A stretch of 33,837 nt of DNA, taken from Akkermansiaceae bacterium UBA7890. GTDB taxonomy: Bacteria > Verrucomicrobiota > Verrucomicrobiia > Verrucomicrobiales > Akkermansiaceae. The stretch is taken from contig DLRK01000077.1 of assembly GCA_002501065.1 (NCBI GenBank), positions 717 through 34,553 on the forward strand, written 5' to 3'. Of this stretch, positions 9,804-17,768 are shown in pieces; the first letter of the stretch is position 1; each line of letters opens with the position of its first letter. The translations under genes and the position numbers were made by a program. The notes under the pieces are model-generated. The model made no database searches and was not told where the DNA came from. It saw only the letters and a program-made list of their open reading frames with translations.

Positions 9804-9843
9804 AAAACCTGCGGATTTTTCCCGCGGGTTCCGCAGAGGTTTT
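9804..9843 (-). terminator. Terminator-like hairpin in the moxR leader
   Basis: The arms at 9804-9815 (plus-strand AAAACCTGCGGA) and 9830-9843 pair over 12 bp with a 2-nt bulge; the 14-nt loop contains a self-complementary CCCGCGGG. Read on the minus strand the 3' arm ends in GGTTTT, so it resembles an intrinsic terminator. It could end the deoC-aldehyde dehydrogenase transcript, which stops at 10074, or act as an attenuator in the moxR mRNA. Structure is seen directly; function is inferred. Confidence 0.5.
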
Positions 9844-10073
9844 CCTCATGCGATATTCAAACCCACTACGCACTCCCAAACGGGTTTTTCTCAAGGCGAA
9901 TTCATTACTCTCTGACTATCTTCCTCGCGAAGCGTCCAAATTCGGAATTTTTCATCTTCCTGGTTTCCTGGAAAAGACGAATATCGGTCCCGGGACAAGC
10001 GGAGAAGAGGAATTGCTTCAGCTTGCTGAACTGTTCCGGGGTCGACCCCAACGAGCCTCCGGCTTCGGGCCGG

Positions 10074-10931
10074 TCAGACCCCCACCGGGTGCCAGGTCGT
10101 CTTGATCTCCTGGAGATCGAGGATGTGATAGGGACTTTCCGCCAGCGGGGCATCAGCGTGGGGAATGACCCGCTTGACGTTCTCCGCCGCCCGTTCCTGC
10201 GCCAGCCTGGTTTCCCCGGCCTCATCGGAACAGACCAGGAGGGCATTGACATCCATGTGTTCCGCAAACTGCGGGAGAAGTTCGTCGCGCAATCCGGTGA
10301 GGATGTTGACCGTCCCACCGGGCACGTCCGAGCTGTTGAGAACCTCCGCCAGGGTAATGGCACAGAGTGGCCTGGCGTGCGAGGCCAGGATCACGCTCGT
10401 GTTCCCGCCCACCAGGATGGGTGCCACCACCGAAGACAACCCCAGCAGGCCACTGCCTTCCGGGGCCACCGCAGCCACCACTCCGGTGGACTCGGGCATG
10501 GAAAAGTTGAAGTGTGGAGTCGCCACCGGGTTCACACTCGAGAAGAGGGACTGGTACTTGTCGCTCCAGCCGGCATAGTGCACGAACAGATCGACGGAAG
10601 CAGTCACTTCCTTCCTCGCCGCCACCGGGGTGGCGCCCTGGGCGCGCAGTTCCTCTTCAAACTGCCCGGCGCGACCTTCCAGCATCTCCGCCACCCGGTA
10701 GAGAATCTGTCCCCGCAGGCAGGCGGTGGTTGCCGCCCAGCCCGACCAGGCCTTCCGCGCCGCCACCACCGCATTGCGGAAATCCTTGCGGCTGGCCCGC
10801 GAGACGTTGGCGAGGAGGGTATCCTTCCGGCCCTTCAATTCGTAGTAGCGCCCCGACTCGGTCCGCGGGAACTTGCCTCCGAGGTAGAGCTTGTAGGTCT
10901 TGCTGACGGCTAATCTCTTTTTCGTGGACAT
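10074..10931 (-). CDS. Truncated, non-catalytic aldehyde dehydrogenase-like protein (ALDH16 C-domain-like)
   Basis: 285 residues, starting at the ATG at 10931, 32 nt after the full-length dehydrogenase. It aligns with the N-terminal and coenzyme-binding half of the ALDH fold (YKLYLGGKF near 13-21, GNTSVILASHARP at 176-188, GGTVNILTG at 205-213) and then stops. The catalytic half with the nucleophilic Cys is absent. Within the remaining part, PWNFP is replaced by APEGSG and the NAD-contacting LKPAE Lys by ILASH, so coenzyme binding is probably lost too. ALDH16 proteins carry exactly such a degenerate second domain fused behind a catalytic one; 509 plus 285 residues equals the usual ALDH16 size of about 800. 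I infer a structural or dimerisation partner for the neighbour. A decayed pseudogene is less likely, because the frame is intact and well composed. Confidence 0.88.
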   Translation of the reverse strand: MSTKKRLAVSKTYKLYLGGKFPRTESGRYYELKGRKDTLLANVSRASRKDFRNAVVAARKAWSGWAATTACLRGQILYRVAEMLEGRAGQFEEELRAQGATPVAARKEVTASVDLFVHYAGWSDKYQSLFSSVNPVATPHFNFSMPESTGVVAAVAPEGSGLLGLSSVVAPILVGGNTSVILASHARPLCAITLAEVLNSSDVPGGTVNILTGLRDELLPQFAEHMDVNALLVCSDEAGETRLAQERAAENVKRVIPHADAPLAESPYHILDLQEIKTTWHPVGV

Positions 10932-10963
10932 CGCTTGGGACTATGCAAATTGAAAACCTGGAA

Positions 10964-12493
10964 CTACCTCAGCTCCACATAGGGAGCGAGGCCCTGCAGC
11001 CCTCCCTCCCGGCCGATTCCGCTCTCCTTGTATCCGCCGAAGGGCGAAGCAGGATCGAACTTGTTGAATGTGTTGGCCCAGAGCACCCCGGCCCGGATCT
11101 GGCTCGTGATCTTGAAGATCTTCGATCCCTTGTCGGTCCACACCCCGCCACTCAGTCCGTAGGGCGTGTTGTTGGCTTTTTCGACCGCCTCTTCCGGGGT
11201 GCGGAAGGTCTGGATCGCCAGCACCGGCCCGAAGATCTCCTTCTGCACGATGCCGTGACTCTGCGCGCACTCCGTAAAAATGGTGGGCTTGAACCAGAAC
11301 CCCTTGCGCGGAAGCTTCTGCCCGCTCTGCCAGCACCTGGCACCCTCCTCCCTGCCGGAGTCCACCAGCACCCTGATGCGCTCCAGCTGCTCCTGCGAGT
11401 TGATCGCGCCCACGTCGGTGTTCTTGTCCAGGGGATCACCCAGCACGAGGGTTTCCATCCGGCGCTTGAGCTTGCGCACCACCGTGTCCGCAATGCCCTC
11501 CTGCACGAAGAGCCGTGATCCCGCACAGCAGACGTGGCCCTGGTTGAAGAAGATCCCATTGACAATTCCCTCCACGGCCTGGTTCACCGGGGCATCGTCG
11601 AAGATGATGTTGGCGGCCTTCCCTCCCAGCTCGAGGGTGAAGCGCCGGCCGGTTCCGGCCAGGTCCTTCTGGATCAGTTTTCCCACCGCGGTCGACCCGG
11701 TGAAGGCCACCTTGTCGACATCCGGATGCCGCACCAGGTTCTGCCCCGTCTTCCCGGCCCCGGTGATGACATTGACCACTCCGGGCGGGAACCCCGCCTC
11801 TTCGATCAGCTCCGCCAGCTTCAGGGCCGTCAGCGGCGTGGTCTCCGCGGGCTTGAGCACCACCGTATTGCCACACGCGAGGGCGGGAGCCAGTTTCCAG
11901 GCCGCCATCAGGAGGGGAAAATTCCAGGGAATGACCTGGCCCACCACCCCCAGGGGACGCGCCCGGCGCCCGGGAAAGGCGTAGTCCAGCTTGTCCGCCC
12001 ATCCCGCGTAGTAAAAGAAGTGCGCCGCCACCAGGGGCAGATCGATGTCGCGGCTCTCCCGGATGGGCTTGCCCCCATCCATGGTTTCCACCACCGCGAA
12101 TTCGCGCGCCCGTTCCTGGATGAGCCGCGCCAGCCGGAAGAGATACTTTCCGCGCTCCCGTCCCGGCATCTCCGACCAGGTTTTCTCATAGGCCTGCCGG
12201 GCCGCGGCAACGGCCCGGTCCACCATCCTCGGCCCGGCCTCTCCCACTTCCGCCAGAACCTCCCCGGTGGCCGGATTGATGGTCTCGATCCGCCTGGGCG
12301 CCCGCACCCACTCCCCTCCGATGAAAAGCTGGTAGCTGTCCCTGAGGGAAACATGATCGCTGCTCTCCGGGGCGGGCGCATAACGATCCCCCTCCACGAA
12401 GTCGTAGCGACTCTTCCCGGCCCCATCCGCACTCTTGGCTCTGGCACTTTTGGGCTTCGCTCCGGCCGCGCCCTCTTTCTGTCCTTCTGGCAT
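10964..12493 (-). CDS. Aldehyde dehydrogenase (catalytic, ALDH16 N-domain-like)
   Basis: 509 residues; NAD(P)-dependent oxidation of an aldehyde to the acid. All key elements are present: PWNFP with N191, LKPAE with K214, FTGST (264-268), the general base E288 in LELGGK, and the nucleophile C322 in the FFNQGHVCCAGSR motif. The first 50 residues are an Ala/Lys/Ser-rich extension of low complexity. The ATG at 12493 follows the deoC stop by 6 nt, and AAGGA lies 10 nt upstream inside the end of deoC, one of the few recognisable ribosome-binding sites here. Because DeoC releases acetaldehyde from deoxyribose 5-phosphate, acetaldehyde is the natural candidate substrate, though the enzyme could accept other short aldehydes. 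Confidence 0.95.
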   Translation of the reverse strand: MPEGQKEGAAGAKPKSARAKSADGAGKSRYDFVEGDRYAPAPESSDHVSLRDSYQLFIGGEWVRAPRRIETINPATGEVLAEVGEAGPRMVDRAVAAARQAYEKTWSEMPGRERGKYLFRLARLIQERAREFAVVETMDGGKPIRESRDIDLPLVAAHFFYYAGWADKLDYAFPGRRARPLGVVGQVIPWNFPLLMAAWKLAPALACGNTVVLKPAETTPLTALKLAELIEEAGFPPGVVNVITGAGKTGQNLVRHPDVDKVAFTGSTAVGKLIQKDLAGTGRRFTLELGGKAANIIFDDAPVNQAVEGIVNGIFFNQGHVCCAGSRLFVQEGIADTVVRKLKRRMETLVLGDPLDKNTDVGAINSQEQLERIRVLVDSGREEGARCWQSGQKLPRKGFWFKPTIFTECAQSHGIVQKEIFGPVLAIQTFRTPEEAVEKANNTPYGLSGGVWTDKGSKIFKITSQIRAGVLWANTFNKFDPASPFGGYKESGIGREGGLQGLAPYVELR

Positions 12494-12499
12494 CAGAAT

Positions 12500-13414
12500 T
12501 CAGTCCTTGGTAAAGTAGTCAGCCGACTGGTAGCGGCCCGTTTGCTGTTTGCGGATCTGCATGAGCAGATCGTTGGTCAGGGAACTGACCCCGAAGCGGA
12601 ACCACTCATTGGTCAGCCAGGCCCTGCCCAGGGTCTCCTTGAGCATGACGAGGTAGTGGATCGCGGTCTTGGCCTCACTGATCCCTCCCGCCGGCTTCAT
12701 CCCGACCATGCGGCCCGTCCGGTCATGATAGTCCTGGATCGCCTCCAGCATGACAAGGGTCACCGGCAGGGTGGCGGCCGGCTGCACCTTGCCGGTGGAG
12801 GTCTTGATGAAATCCGCCCCTGCCGCCATCGCGATTTCACTGGCAATGCGCACCGTATCGTAAGTCTGCAGTTCCCCGGTCTCCAGGATGACCTTGAGGT
12901 GGGCCTCACCACAGGCCTCCTTGCAGCGCACGATCTCGTCGAAAATGCTGCGAAATTCCCCGTGCAGCAGCTTCCCCCGGGAGATCACCATGTCAATTTC
13001 ATCGGCCCCCGCTCCCACCGCGTAGCGGATCTCGGAGAGGCGCTCCTTCAGCCGGCTCTGTCCGCTCGGAAACCCGGTGGCCACGCTGGCCACCCGCACT
13101 CCGCTCCGGCCCACGGCCTCCCTTGCCACCCGCACGAGGCGGGGATAGACACACACAGCCGCAGCCGGCCCAATGCCCGGATCACCGGGCAGCGGCCGCA
13201 TGGCCTTGACGCACATCTGCTTGACCTTCCCCGGGCTGTCCTTCCCCTCCAGGGTGGTCACGTCCAGCATGGTCACTGCCAGCTTGAGGGCCGAGAGCTT
13301 GCTCTCCTTCTTGATGCTTCGCGCCTGAAAACGCCTCGCACGCTCCTCCACCCCGACCTGGTCTATGGTCGATAGCGTTCGGAGGTCCGGAAAACTGGGG
13401 TCGGGGGCGGACAT
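12500..13414 (-). CDS. deoC: Deoxyribose-phosphate aldolase
   Basis: 304 residues, longer than the roughly 220-260 of many DeoC proteins because of an N-terminal extension. It cleaves 2-deoxy-D-ribose 5-phosphate to glyceraldehyde 3-phosphate and acetaldehyde. The Schiff-base lysine is K204 in KTSTGK; the second active-site lysine is K240 in GMKPAGGI; the acidic residue is D141 in DEIDMVI. It is the first gene of a tight minus-strand operon with two aldehyde dehydrogenase-family genes, which points to deoxynucleoside catabolism with acetaldehyde disposal. The ATG at 13414 has no Shine-Dalgarno; CCACGC directly precedes it. No deoxynucleoside phosphorylase or phosphopentomutase gene is in the window. 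Confidence 0.95.
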   Translation of the reverse strand: MSAPDPSFPDLRTLSTIDQVGVEERARRFQARSIKKESKLSALKLAVTMLDVTTLEGKDSPGKVKQMCVKAMRPLPGDPGIGPAAAVCVYPRLVRVAREAVGRSGVRVASVATGFPSGQSRLKERLSEIRYAVGAGADEIDMVISRGKLLHGEFRSIFDEIVRCKEACGEAHLKVILETGELQTYDTVRIASEIAMAAGADFIKTSTGKVQPAATLPVTLVMLEAIQDYHDRTGRMVGMKPAGGISEAKTAIHYLVMLKETLGRAWLTNEWFRFGVSSLTNDLLMQIRKQQTGRYQSADYFTKD

Positions 13415-13586
13415 GCGTGGAGGGGGAATCTAGATACGGGTTGGCGGAAGGACAAGGTGTTAGAACAATTGGGAAAATCACAACAAATCGATTTCCGGGC
13501 CGGTTCCACCCGCCAATTCCAGCGAAACAGGATACCGGGGCCCGGACCATGCCCCCGGTTCAACCGATGGGATTCCCCCTCAAACG

Positions 13587-13620
13587 AAAAAGAGGGCAGT
13601 CCGAAGACCACCCTCTTTTT
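13587..13620. terminator. Strong bidirectional intrinsic terminator
   Basis: AAAAAGAGGG (13587-13596) and CCCTCTTTTT (13611-13620) form a perfect 10-bp stem around a 14-nt loop. The A-run before and the T-run after make it a terminator on either strand. On the minus strand it lies about 420 nt beyond the DUF1501 stop and 170 nt before deoC, so it insulates the deoC operon from upstream transcription. Confidence 0.85.
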
Positions 13621-13982
13621 ATCGCACAACGCACTCGCCTCAGAAATCAGTTCCCCGGCTTGGACTGGCCCGGCCTTCGCCCGGGGCGAGCCCCTCAACC
13701 AAGCCTGGGGCCAGAAAGTTCGACCGGTTCTCAACCCGCACTACCTGTCCCCTCTCCCCAGAGAGTCGGGGCCTGTCAGGACATGTGACTTGATATTTCA
13801 CCTTTCTTAATAATTTGCACTGCCCCCCCCCCAGCACAAGAAAAAACTCGGTAATTCTTTCCGGACCGGCCGACGGATCGGGAAATTTATTCAGGAATCC
13901 ACGAGCGGTCGCGGGAAGGAGCCTGAGCAGGGCGGCGCCCAGGCCGGCATCCGGCCTCACCAGGCATTCGTAGCCACCAGAA

Positions 13983-14006
13983 AGACGCCACCTTGCGGTG
14001 GCGTCT
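13983..14006 (-). terminator. Hairpin terminator downstream of the DUF1501 gene
   Basis: AGACGCCACC and GGTGGCGTCT form a perfect 10-bp stem with a TTGC loop on the plus strand. The structure begins 37 nt past the DUF1501 stop. On the minus strand only a short TTTC follows the stem, so termination may be partial. A run of seven A residues on the plus-strand 3' side shows it is not a plus-strand terminator. Confidence 0.6.
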
Positions 14007-14042
14007 GAAAAAAACCTTTCCCTGTTTCCCCGTCTCCCGCCC

Positions 14043-15368
14043 CTAGGCGAAGATACTCTTTATGGGATTTCCGAGGTCCTTCTCGGCACCGGCCATGCGG
14101 AAGGGTCGACCACTTGGCGAGTGCAGGATTTTCTGGGCGTCGGCACCCACGGCGTAGCCGATGGTGGCGTTGAAGTCCTGTACGCTGACGGCCTCCTCCT
14201 CGGGTCGGCGCGCTTCGCGGTCCGATTTGCCGTAGGTGGTCCCGCCCTTGATCCCGGCACCGGCCATGACCGCCGAGAAACAGGCCGGGTGATGGTCCCG
14301 CCCGTTGTTGTGCTCGGTCACGATGTTCGGGGTCCGGCCGAACTCGCTTCCGATCACCACCAGGGTGCTCTCCAGGAGACCCTTCGCTTCGAGATCCCGC
14401 ACCAGGGTGGAGAAACCCTTGTCGAGCACCGCAGCCCTGGCTTCCACCGAGTTGAAGTTGTCATAGTGAGTGTCCCAGCCGCCAAGACCGACCTCCACGA
14501 AGCGCACCCCGACTTCCACCAGCCGTCGAGCAAGCAGGCAACCCTGGCCGAAACTGTCATTCCCGTATTTCGCGCGGTTCGCGCTGGGCTCGCGTTTGAT
14601 GTCAAAGGCCTTGAGGTCCTCGCTCTTCATGAGGTTGATCGCCTCGTCGTAGAGACTGTCAAAGGACTTCACGTCCGGGGACTTGTAGGTCTCGTGGAAC
14701 TTCTTGTTGAGCACGTCCGCGATGGCGAGACGCTTGTTGAAGTCCTCCTCACTGACGGTATTCGAGCGCTTGGAATCCTTGAGGCCCTCGTCAGGACGCC
14801 CGAGGGGGACACCCTGGAACTCCCCTCCGAAAAAGCCGGCGGAGGCATTCTTGGGGTTGGAGCCCACCGTCACGAACCCGGGGAGGGTGGTATTCTTGCG
14901 CCCCTTGTGGCGCACGACCCACGCCCCGATCGCGGGGTGCACGATGGTGCCCCGGGGGGCGTAGCTGCGGTGCAGAAGGTACTGCCCCTGTTCGTGAGCG
15001 CCCTGCCGGGACGTCATGGAGCGAATGACACAGGCGCGATCCGCCAGTTTGGCGAATTCGGGAAGATACTGGGAGACCTCGTAGTCGCCACTGGTTGGAA
15101 TGGCCTCCACCGGTCCCTGGACCTCCTTGTTCCTGGGCTTGGGGTCGAAGGTGTCCAGGTGACTCATCCCTCCCTGCATGTTGAGGAAGATGACATGCTC
15201 GGCGAGCTGGCTCGGCCCCTTGGCCTTCCTGGTGGCCCCAATGGCGCCGGTCGCGAGGGAGCCCCCCAGCATGGGGGCAATCGTCACACCGAGGTAGGCG
15301 CGCGAGGCGTTCACCATGATCTGACGCCGGGTCAGCTCATCCTGTTTGTTAAACTCTTGTTTGTTCAT
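14043..15368 (-). CDS. DUF1501 family protein (sulfatase/alkaline phosphatase-like fold)
   Basis: 441 residues. DUF1501 proteins belong to the alkaline phosphatase/sulfatase-like superfamily, are abundant in Planctomycetes and Verrucomicrobia, and are nearly always paired with a DUF1549/DUF1553 gene, as here. The N-terminus has a TRRQIM sequence followed by a hydrophobic stretch, resembling a weak twin-arginine signal. Recognisable family motifs are FLNMQGGMSHLDTFDPKP, HEQGQYL, GGWDTH, GSEFGRTP and GRDHHP; the Asp and His residues in these are the probable metal ligands. It begins 32 nt after the DUF1549/DUF1553 stop across a run of C8AC8 on the coding strand. The biochemical reaction is unknown; a role in degradation of complex sulfated or carboxylated glycans is often suspected from genome context. 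Confidence 0.92.
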   Translation of the reverse strand: MNKQEFNKQDELTRRQIMVNASRAYLGVTIAPMLGGSLATGAIGATRKAKGPSQLAEHVIFLNMQGGMSHLDTFDPKPRNKEVQGPVEAIPTSGDYEVSQYLPEFAKLADRACVIRSMTSRQGAHEQGQYLLHRSYAPRGTIVHPAIGAWVVRHKGRKNTTLPGFVTVGSNPKNASAGFFGGEFQGVPLGRPDEGLKDSKRSNTVSEEDFNKRLAIADVLNKKFHETYKSPDVKSFDSLYDEAINLMKSEDLKAFDIKREPSANRAKYGNDSFGQGCLLARRLVEVGVRFVEVGLGGWDTHYDNFNSVEARAAVLDKGFSTLVRDLEAKGLLESTLVVIGSEFGRTPNIVTEHNNGRDHHPACFSAVMAGAGIKGGTTYGKSDREARRPEEEAVSVQDFNATIGYAVGADAQKILHSPSGRPFRMAGAEKDLGNPIKSIFA

Positions 15369-15375
15369 CGGTCGT

Positions 15376-15392
15376 GGGGGGGGTGGGGGGGG
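15376..15392. repeat. G8-T-G8 tract upstream of the DUF1501 start
   Basis: Two runs of eight G separated by one T on the plus strand, in the 32-bp gap between the DUF1549/DUF1553 and DUF1501 genes. The coding strand carries C8AC8, 8 nt from the start codon. Such tracts can slip in replication and the G-rich strand could form a G-quadruplex. Confidence 0.9.
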
Positions 15393-15400
15393 AATGCGGG

Positions 15401-17329
15401 TTACTGGACAAAGATAAATTCGTGGGTGGAGATCAGGGCCGAGGTAAGATTCTCGTAGCTCTCCTTGCTGCCATCGATCACGTCACGCATGAGCAGGGCC
15501 ATCTCTTCCGGAGTAGGAGAACGGCTCAGGATGGAGTAGTAGAGGAAGCGAACCTTGTCCCGATCGGAGGTGCCGGCCTCGAGGGCCTTGTAGGCCGCCG
15601 AACTGCGGTTGCTGACCACCATCTTCTCGACGTGGCCGTTCATGATGGAAAGGACCTGGGCCATGTTGGGCTCCCGCGTGGCGGAATCAATCAGATCGCG
15701 GTCAGAGGACCCGAACATCCGCAGGAGGTGCCCGTTGGGAGCGGGGGCGGAGAGCTCGGAAGCACGAGCCATTCCGCTGGCCGCACCAGGGCGCCCGGCC
15801 CGCTGCATCGACATCATGGCCTCCTTGCTGGCTCCGGAGTTGCCCGCCTTGATGTCGGAGAGCAACTGGGTGACAAAGGACTTGTATTCGCCGGGATTAC
15901 CGATGGCGAGGAGCTCCTCGCTGAGCTGCGACATCGTCTTCCTGCCCACCAGCACGGGTTTGCCGCGGTAGTAGATGGTGTCACTGAAGCGCCGCTTGGG
16001 AAGATTGTCCGGATTACCGGCGGTGAGGGTGACGAGGGAATCCCAGACCTGTTCCGCGCTCATGCGCTCGATCTGGCGACCATTGAAGGCCTGCGGCATC
16101 CCGGCCCTGAAGGCCTCCGGGTTGGCCGCGAACTGAAAGTTCCGGGTCAGCAGGAGGACGTGCTGAAAGGCCCGCAGGTCGTATTTGAGATCGTCGCGCA
16201 TGAGCGTCATGAGGTAGTCCAGGAGCTCGGGCGTGATGGTCTTATCGGCCTTGGTGTAGCCATCCACCGGCTCATAGATCCCCTTGCCCATGATGCGCTT
16301 CCACATCCGGTTCACGATGATGGAGGTGAAATTGTCATTGGCGGTGACCATCCACTTGGCGAAGTCCTGGCGGGCGTTCTCGTCGTCCCGGCGATCGGAG
16401 GAGCGGATGCGCTTCCCGAAGTGCGTCTTCCCACCGACCACCTCGCCGGGATCACCGTCGCGGTACTGGTAATCACTGGGCAGCTTGATGCGGCCCTTGC
16501 CGCCGTCGGCGAGAGTGAAGTAATGCACGTTGTCGCCCAGCCATTCAACGAGGCGGCCGAACTCCGTGCGCTCCTCCTCGGCATCGCGCACCTCGCGCCA
16601 CACGCTGCTCCAGGGGCCGCGGTTGATCTCCTTCTGGCCATTGGTGAAGGCGGCCAGCTCGTAGAATTGCATGCGCTCCCACTTGTGGAAGGGGGCGTCA
16701 TGACACTGCGCACATTCCATGCGCTCTCCGGTGAAGATCCGCATGGTATTGGAGAGGTTATCGAGCGGCATGCCCTTGTCCCGGACGAAGTAGCCCACTG
16801 CGCCGTTGCCCTCGCTCCACCCGCTTCCCTTCGCACTGAGCAACTGCTGCGCGAATTTGTCCCAGGGCATGTTGTTGCCCATGGCCTCGTGAACGAACTG
16901 CACGTAGGGGGCCGCCTGGCCCTCGTTGAAATTGTCGGTGAGACGCAGAAGGTCGCTCACCCAGTTGACCATCGTACTGCGATACCCGTCATTCTTGTCG
17001 CTCATCAGGTAGCTGGCGAGCATCTCCCGACTATTCTCGTCCTCGATCTCGAGGAACATGCGGGCTTCCTCCAGGGTGGGAATCCGGCCGGCCGCCACCA
17101 GGAAACTCCGCCGCAGGAAGGTCGCATCGTCGACCACCTCGGGCACTTTCAGCTTCTTCCGCTTGTAGAGGGTGGCGACGTGCTTATCGATGTTGTAGGC
17201 CGCTTTCTTGAGAGTGGCCAGATCGGGCCCTTTCTTCTGGGCCTGCTGGGCGAACGCTGGAAACGCGAGGCTCAGGGCCCCCAGCCCAGCCGCCAGGAAA
17301 CGGAAGGTGATAGTCATATGGATTTTCAT
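15401..17329 (-). CDS. DUF1549/DUF1553 domain protein with CxxCH motif
   Basis: 642 residues from the ATG at 17329; another ATG at 17317 is possible. A signal peptide is evident, with likely cleavage after AFA near residue 27. A DUF1549-type region begins near residue 65 (VDDATFLRRSFLVAAGRIPT). It contains CAQCH at 206-210 in the conserved setting of this family (CAQCHxxPFxxW), a possible haem c attachment site. A DUF1553-type region follows, with the FTSIIVNRMWKRIMGKGIYEPVDGY stretch in the middle, and the C-terminal EFIFVQ is the usual family ending. Upstream genes for the more common PSCyt1 cytochrome domain are absent. First gene of the pair with DUF1501. No Shine-Dalgarno; CCACGC directly precedes the ATG. 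Confidence 0.93.
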   Translation of the reverse strand: MKIHMTITFRFLAAGLGALSLAFPAFAQQAQKKGPDLATLKKAAYNIDKHVATLYKRKKLKVPEVVDDATFLRRSFLVAAGRIPTLEEARMFLEIEDENSREMLASYLMSDKNDGYRSTMVNWVSDLLRLTDNFNEGQAAPYVQFVHEAMGNNMPWDKFAQQLLSAKGSGWSEGNGAVGYFVRDKGMPLDNLSNTMRIFTGERMECAQCHDAPFHKWERMQFYELAAFTNGQKEINRGPWSSVWREVRDAEEERTEFGRLVEWLGDNVHYFTLADGGKGRIKLPSDYQYRDGDPGEVVGGKTHFGKRIRSSDRRDDENARQDFAKWMVTANDNFTSIIVNRMWKRIMGKGIYEPVDGYTKADKTITPELLDYLMTLMRDDLKYDLRAFQHVLLLTRNFQFAANPEAFRAGMPQAFNGRQIERMSAEQVWDSLVTLTAGNPDNLPKRRFSDTIYYRGKPVLVGRKTMSQLSEELLAIGNPGEYKSFVTQLLSDIKAGNSGASKEAMMSMQRAGRPGAASGMARASELSAPAPNGHLLRMFGSSDRDLIDSATREPNMAQVLSIMNGHVEKMVVSNRSSAAYKALEAGTSDRDKVRFLYYSILSRSPTPEEMALLMRDVIDGSKESYENLTSALISTHEFIFVQ

Positions 17330-17374
17330 GCGTGGGGATAGGTTTGATTCTTGGGAACCCCCAGAAAGCGGAAG

Positions 17375-17401
17375 TACATATTTTCCCGCCCCAAAAGTCA
17401 A
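17375..17401 (-). promoter_or_regulatory. Possible sigma-70 type promoter of the DUF1549/DUF1501 operon
   Basis: On the minus strand TTGACT (17401-17396) is followed after 15 bp by TATGTA (17380-17375). This would start transcription near 17368 and give a leader of about 40 nt. The -35 is good but the spacer is shorter than the ideal 17 bp, so this is tentative. Confidence 0.35.
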
Positions 17402-17668
17402 TATACTAGAATAGAACAGGTTACAAGCTCCCGAAGATCCCTCTCCCGGGCCCTACTACCCGTATCGGGGGAGGATTCCGGGGTGTGGTTGCCTCTCCGG
17501 GCTTCAGTTGCCGCCTTCAGCAAGAGCAGCAAGCCCGGTGGCTGCCTCGCCGGCCTGGTCATGATCTCGCCCGGCGACACCAGCGGGATTGATCGGCCTC
17601 CTCCCGGTCGGCGAACGTGATCCCGCGCTTTCCCTGAATCGAAGGCAGCTCTCCCCGCCCTGCTCCCC

Positions 17669-17702
17669 ATTAGTCACCTCAATTAGTCACCTCAATTAGT
17701 CA
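17669..17702 (+). repeat. 13-bp tandem direct repeats before the TMEM220-like gene
   Basis: ATTAGTCACCTCA occurs twice in tandem (17669-17681 and 17682-17694), followed by a partial third copy ATTAGTCA (17695-17702). The array ends 66 bp before the ATG at 17769. Spacing and position suit regulator binding, but replication slippage alone could explain it. Confidence 0.8.
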
Positions 17703-17768
17703 TTGCCAAGGCCCCTCCCAGTGGCCAGCAAGGACCCTGATCCTGGTCCCCACCATCCCTCCTCGCCC

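Larger units (their letters stand above)
13415..14042. other. Non-coding interval between deoC and the DUF1501 gene
   Basis: 628 bp with no convincing coding frame; the longest frames use GTG starts, lack ribosome-binding sites and look compositional. It holds a bidirectional terminator (13587-13620), a hairpin after the DUF1501 gene (13983-14006), a smaller perfect hairpin AGGCCGG-CAT-CCGGCCT (13941-13957) and a C10 run (13823-13832). The part next to deoC (13415-13586) should contain the deoC promoter, but I see no clear -35/-10 pair. Confidence 0.6.
17330..17768. other. Divergent intergenic region
   Basis: 439 bp between the divergently transcribed DUF1549/DUF1553 gene and the TMEM220-like gene. 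It holds a possible minus-strand promoter (17375-17401), an imperfect inverted repeat with arms at 17440-17448 and 17466-17474, and three direct copies of a 13-bp element (17669-17702). The open frames present are short and have no start signals. Confidence 0.55.

Noticed and set aside
10037..10075. GGGGTCGACCCC palindrome and the CCGGC-TTCGG-GCCGG hairpin after the short ALDH-like gene as a terminator
   Set aside because: Short stems without a T-run; the hairpin at 9804-9843 is a better candidate for ending this transcript.
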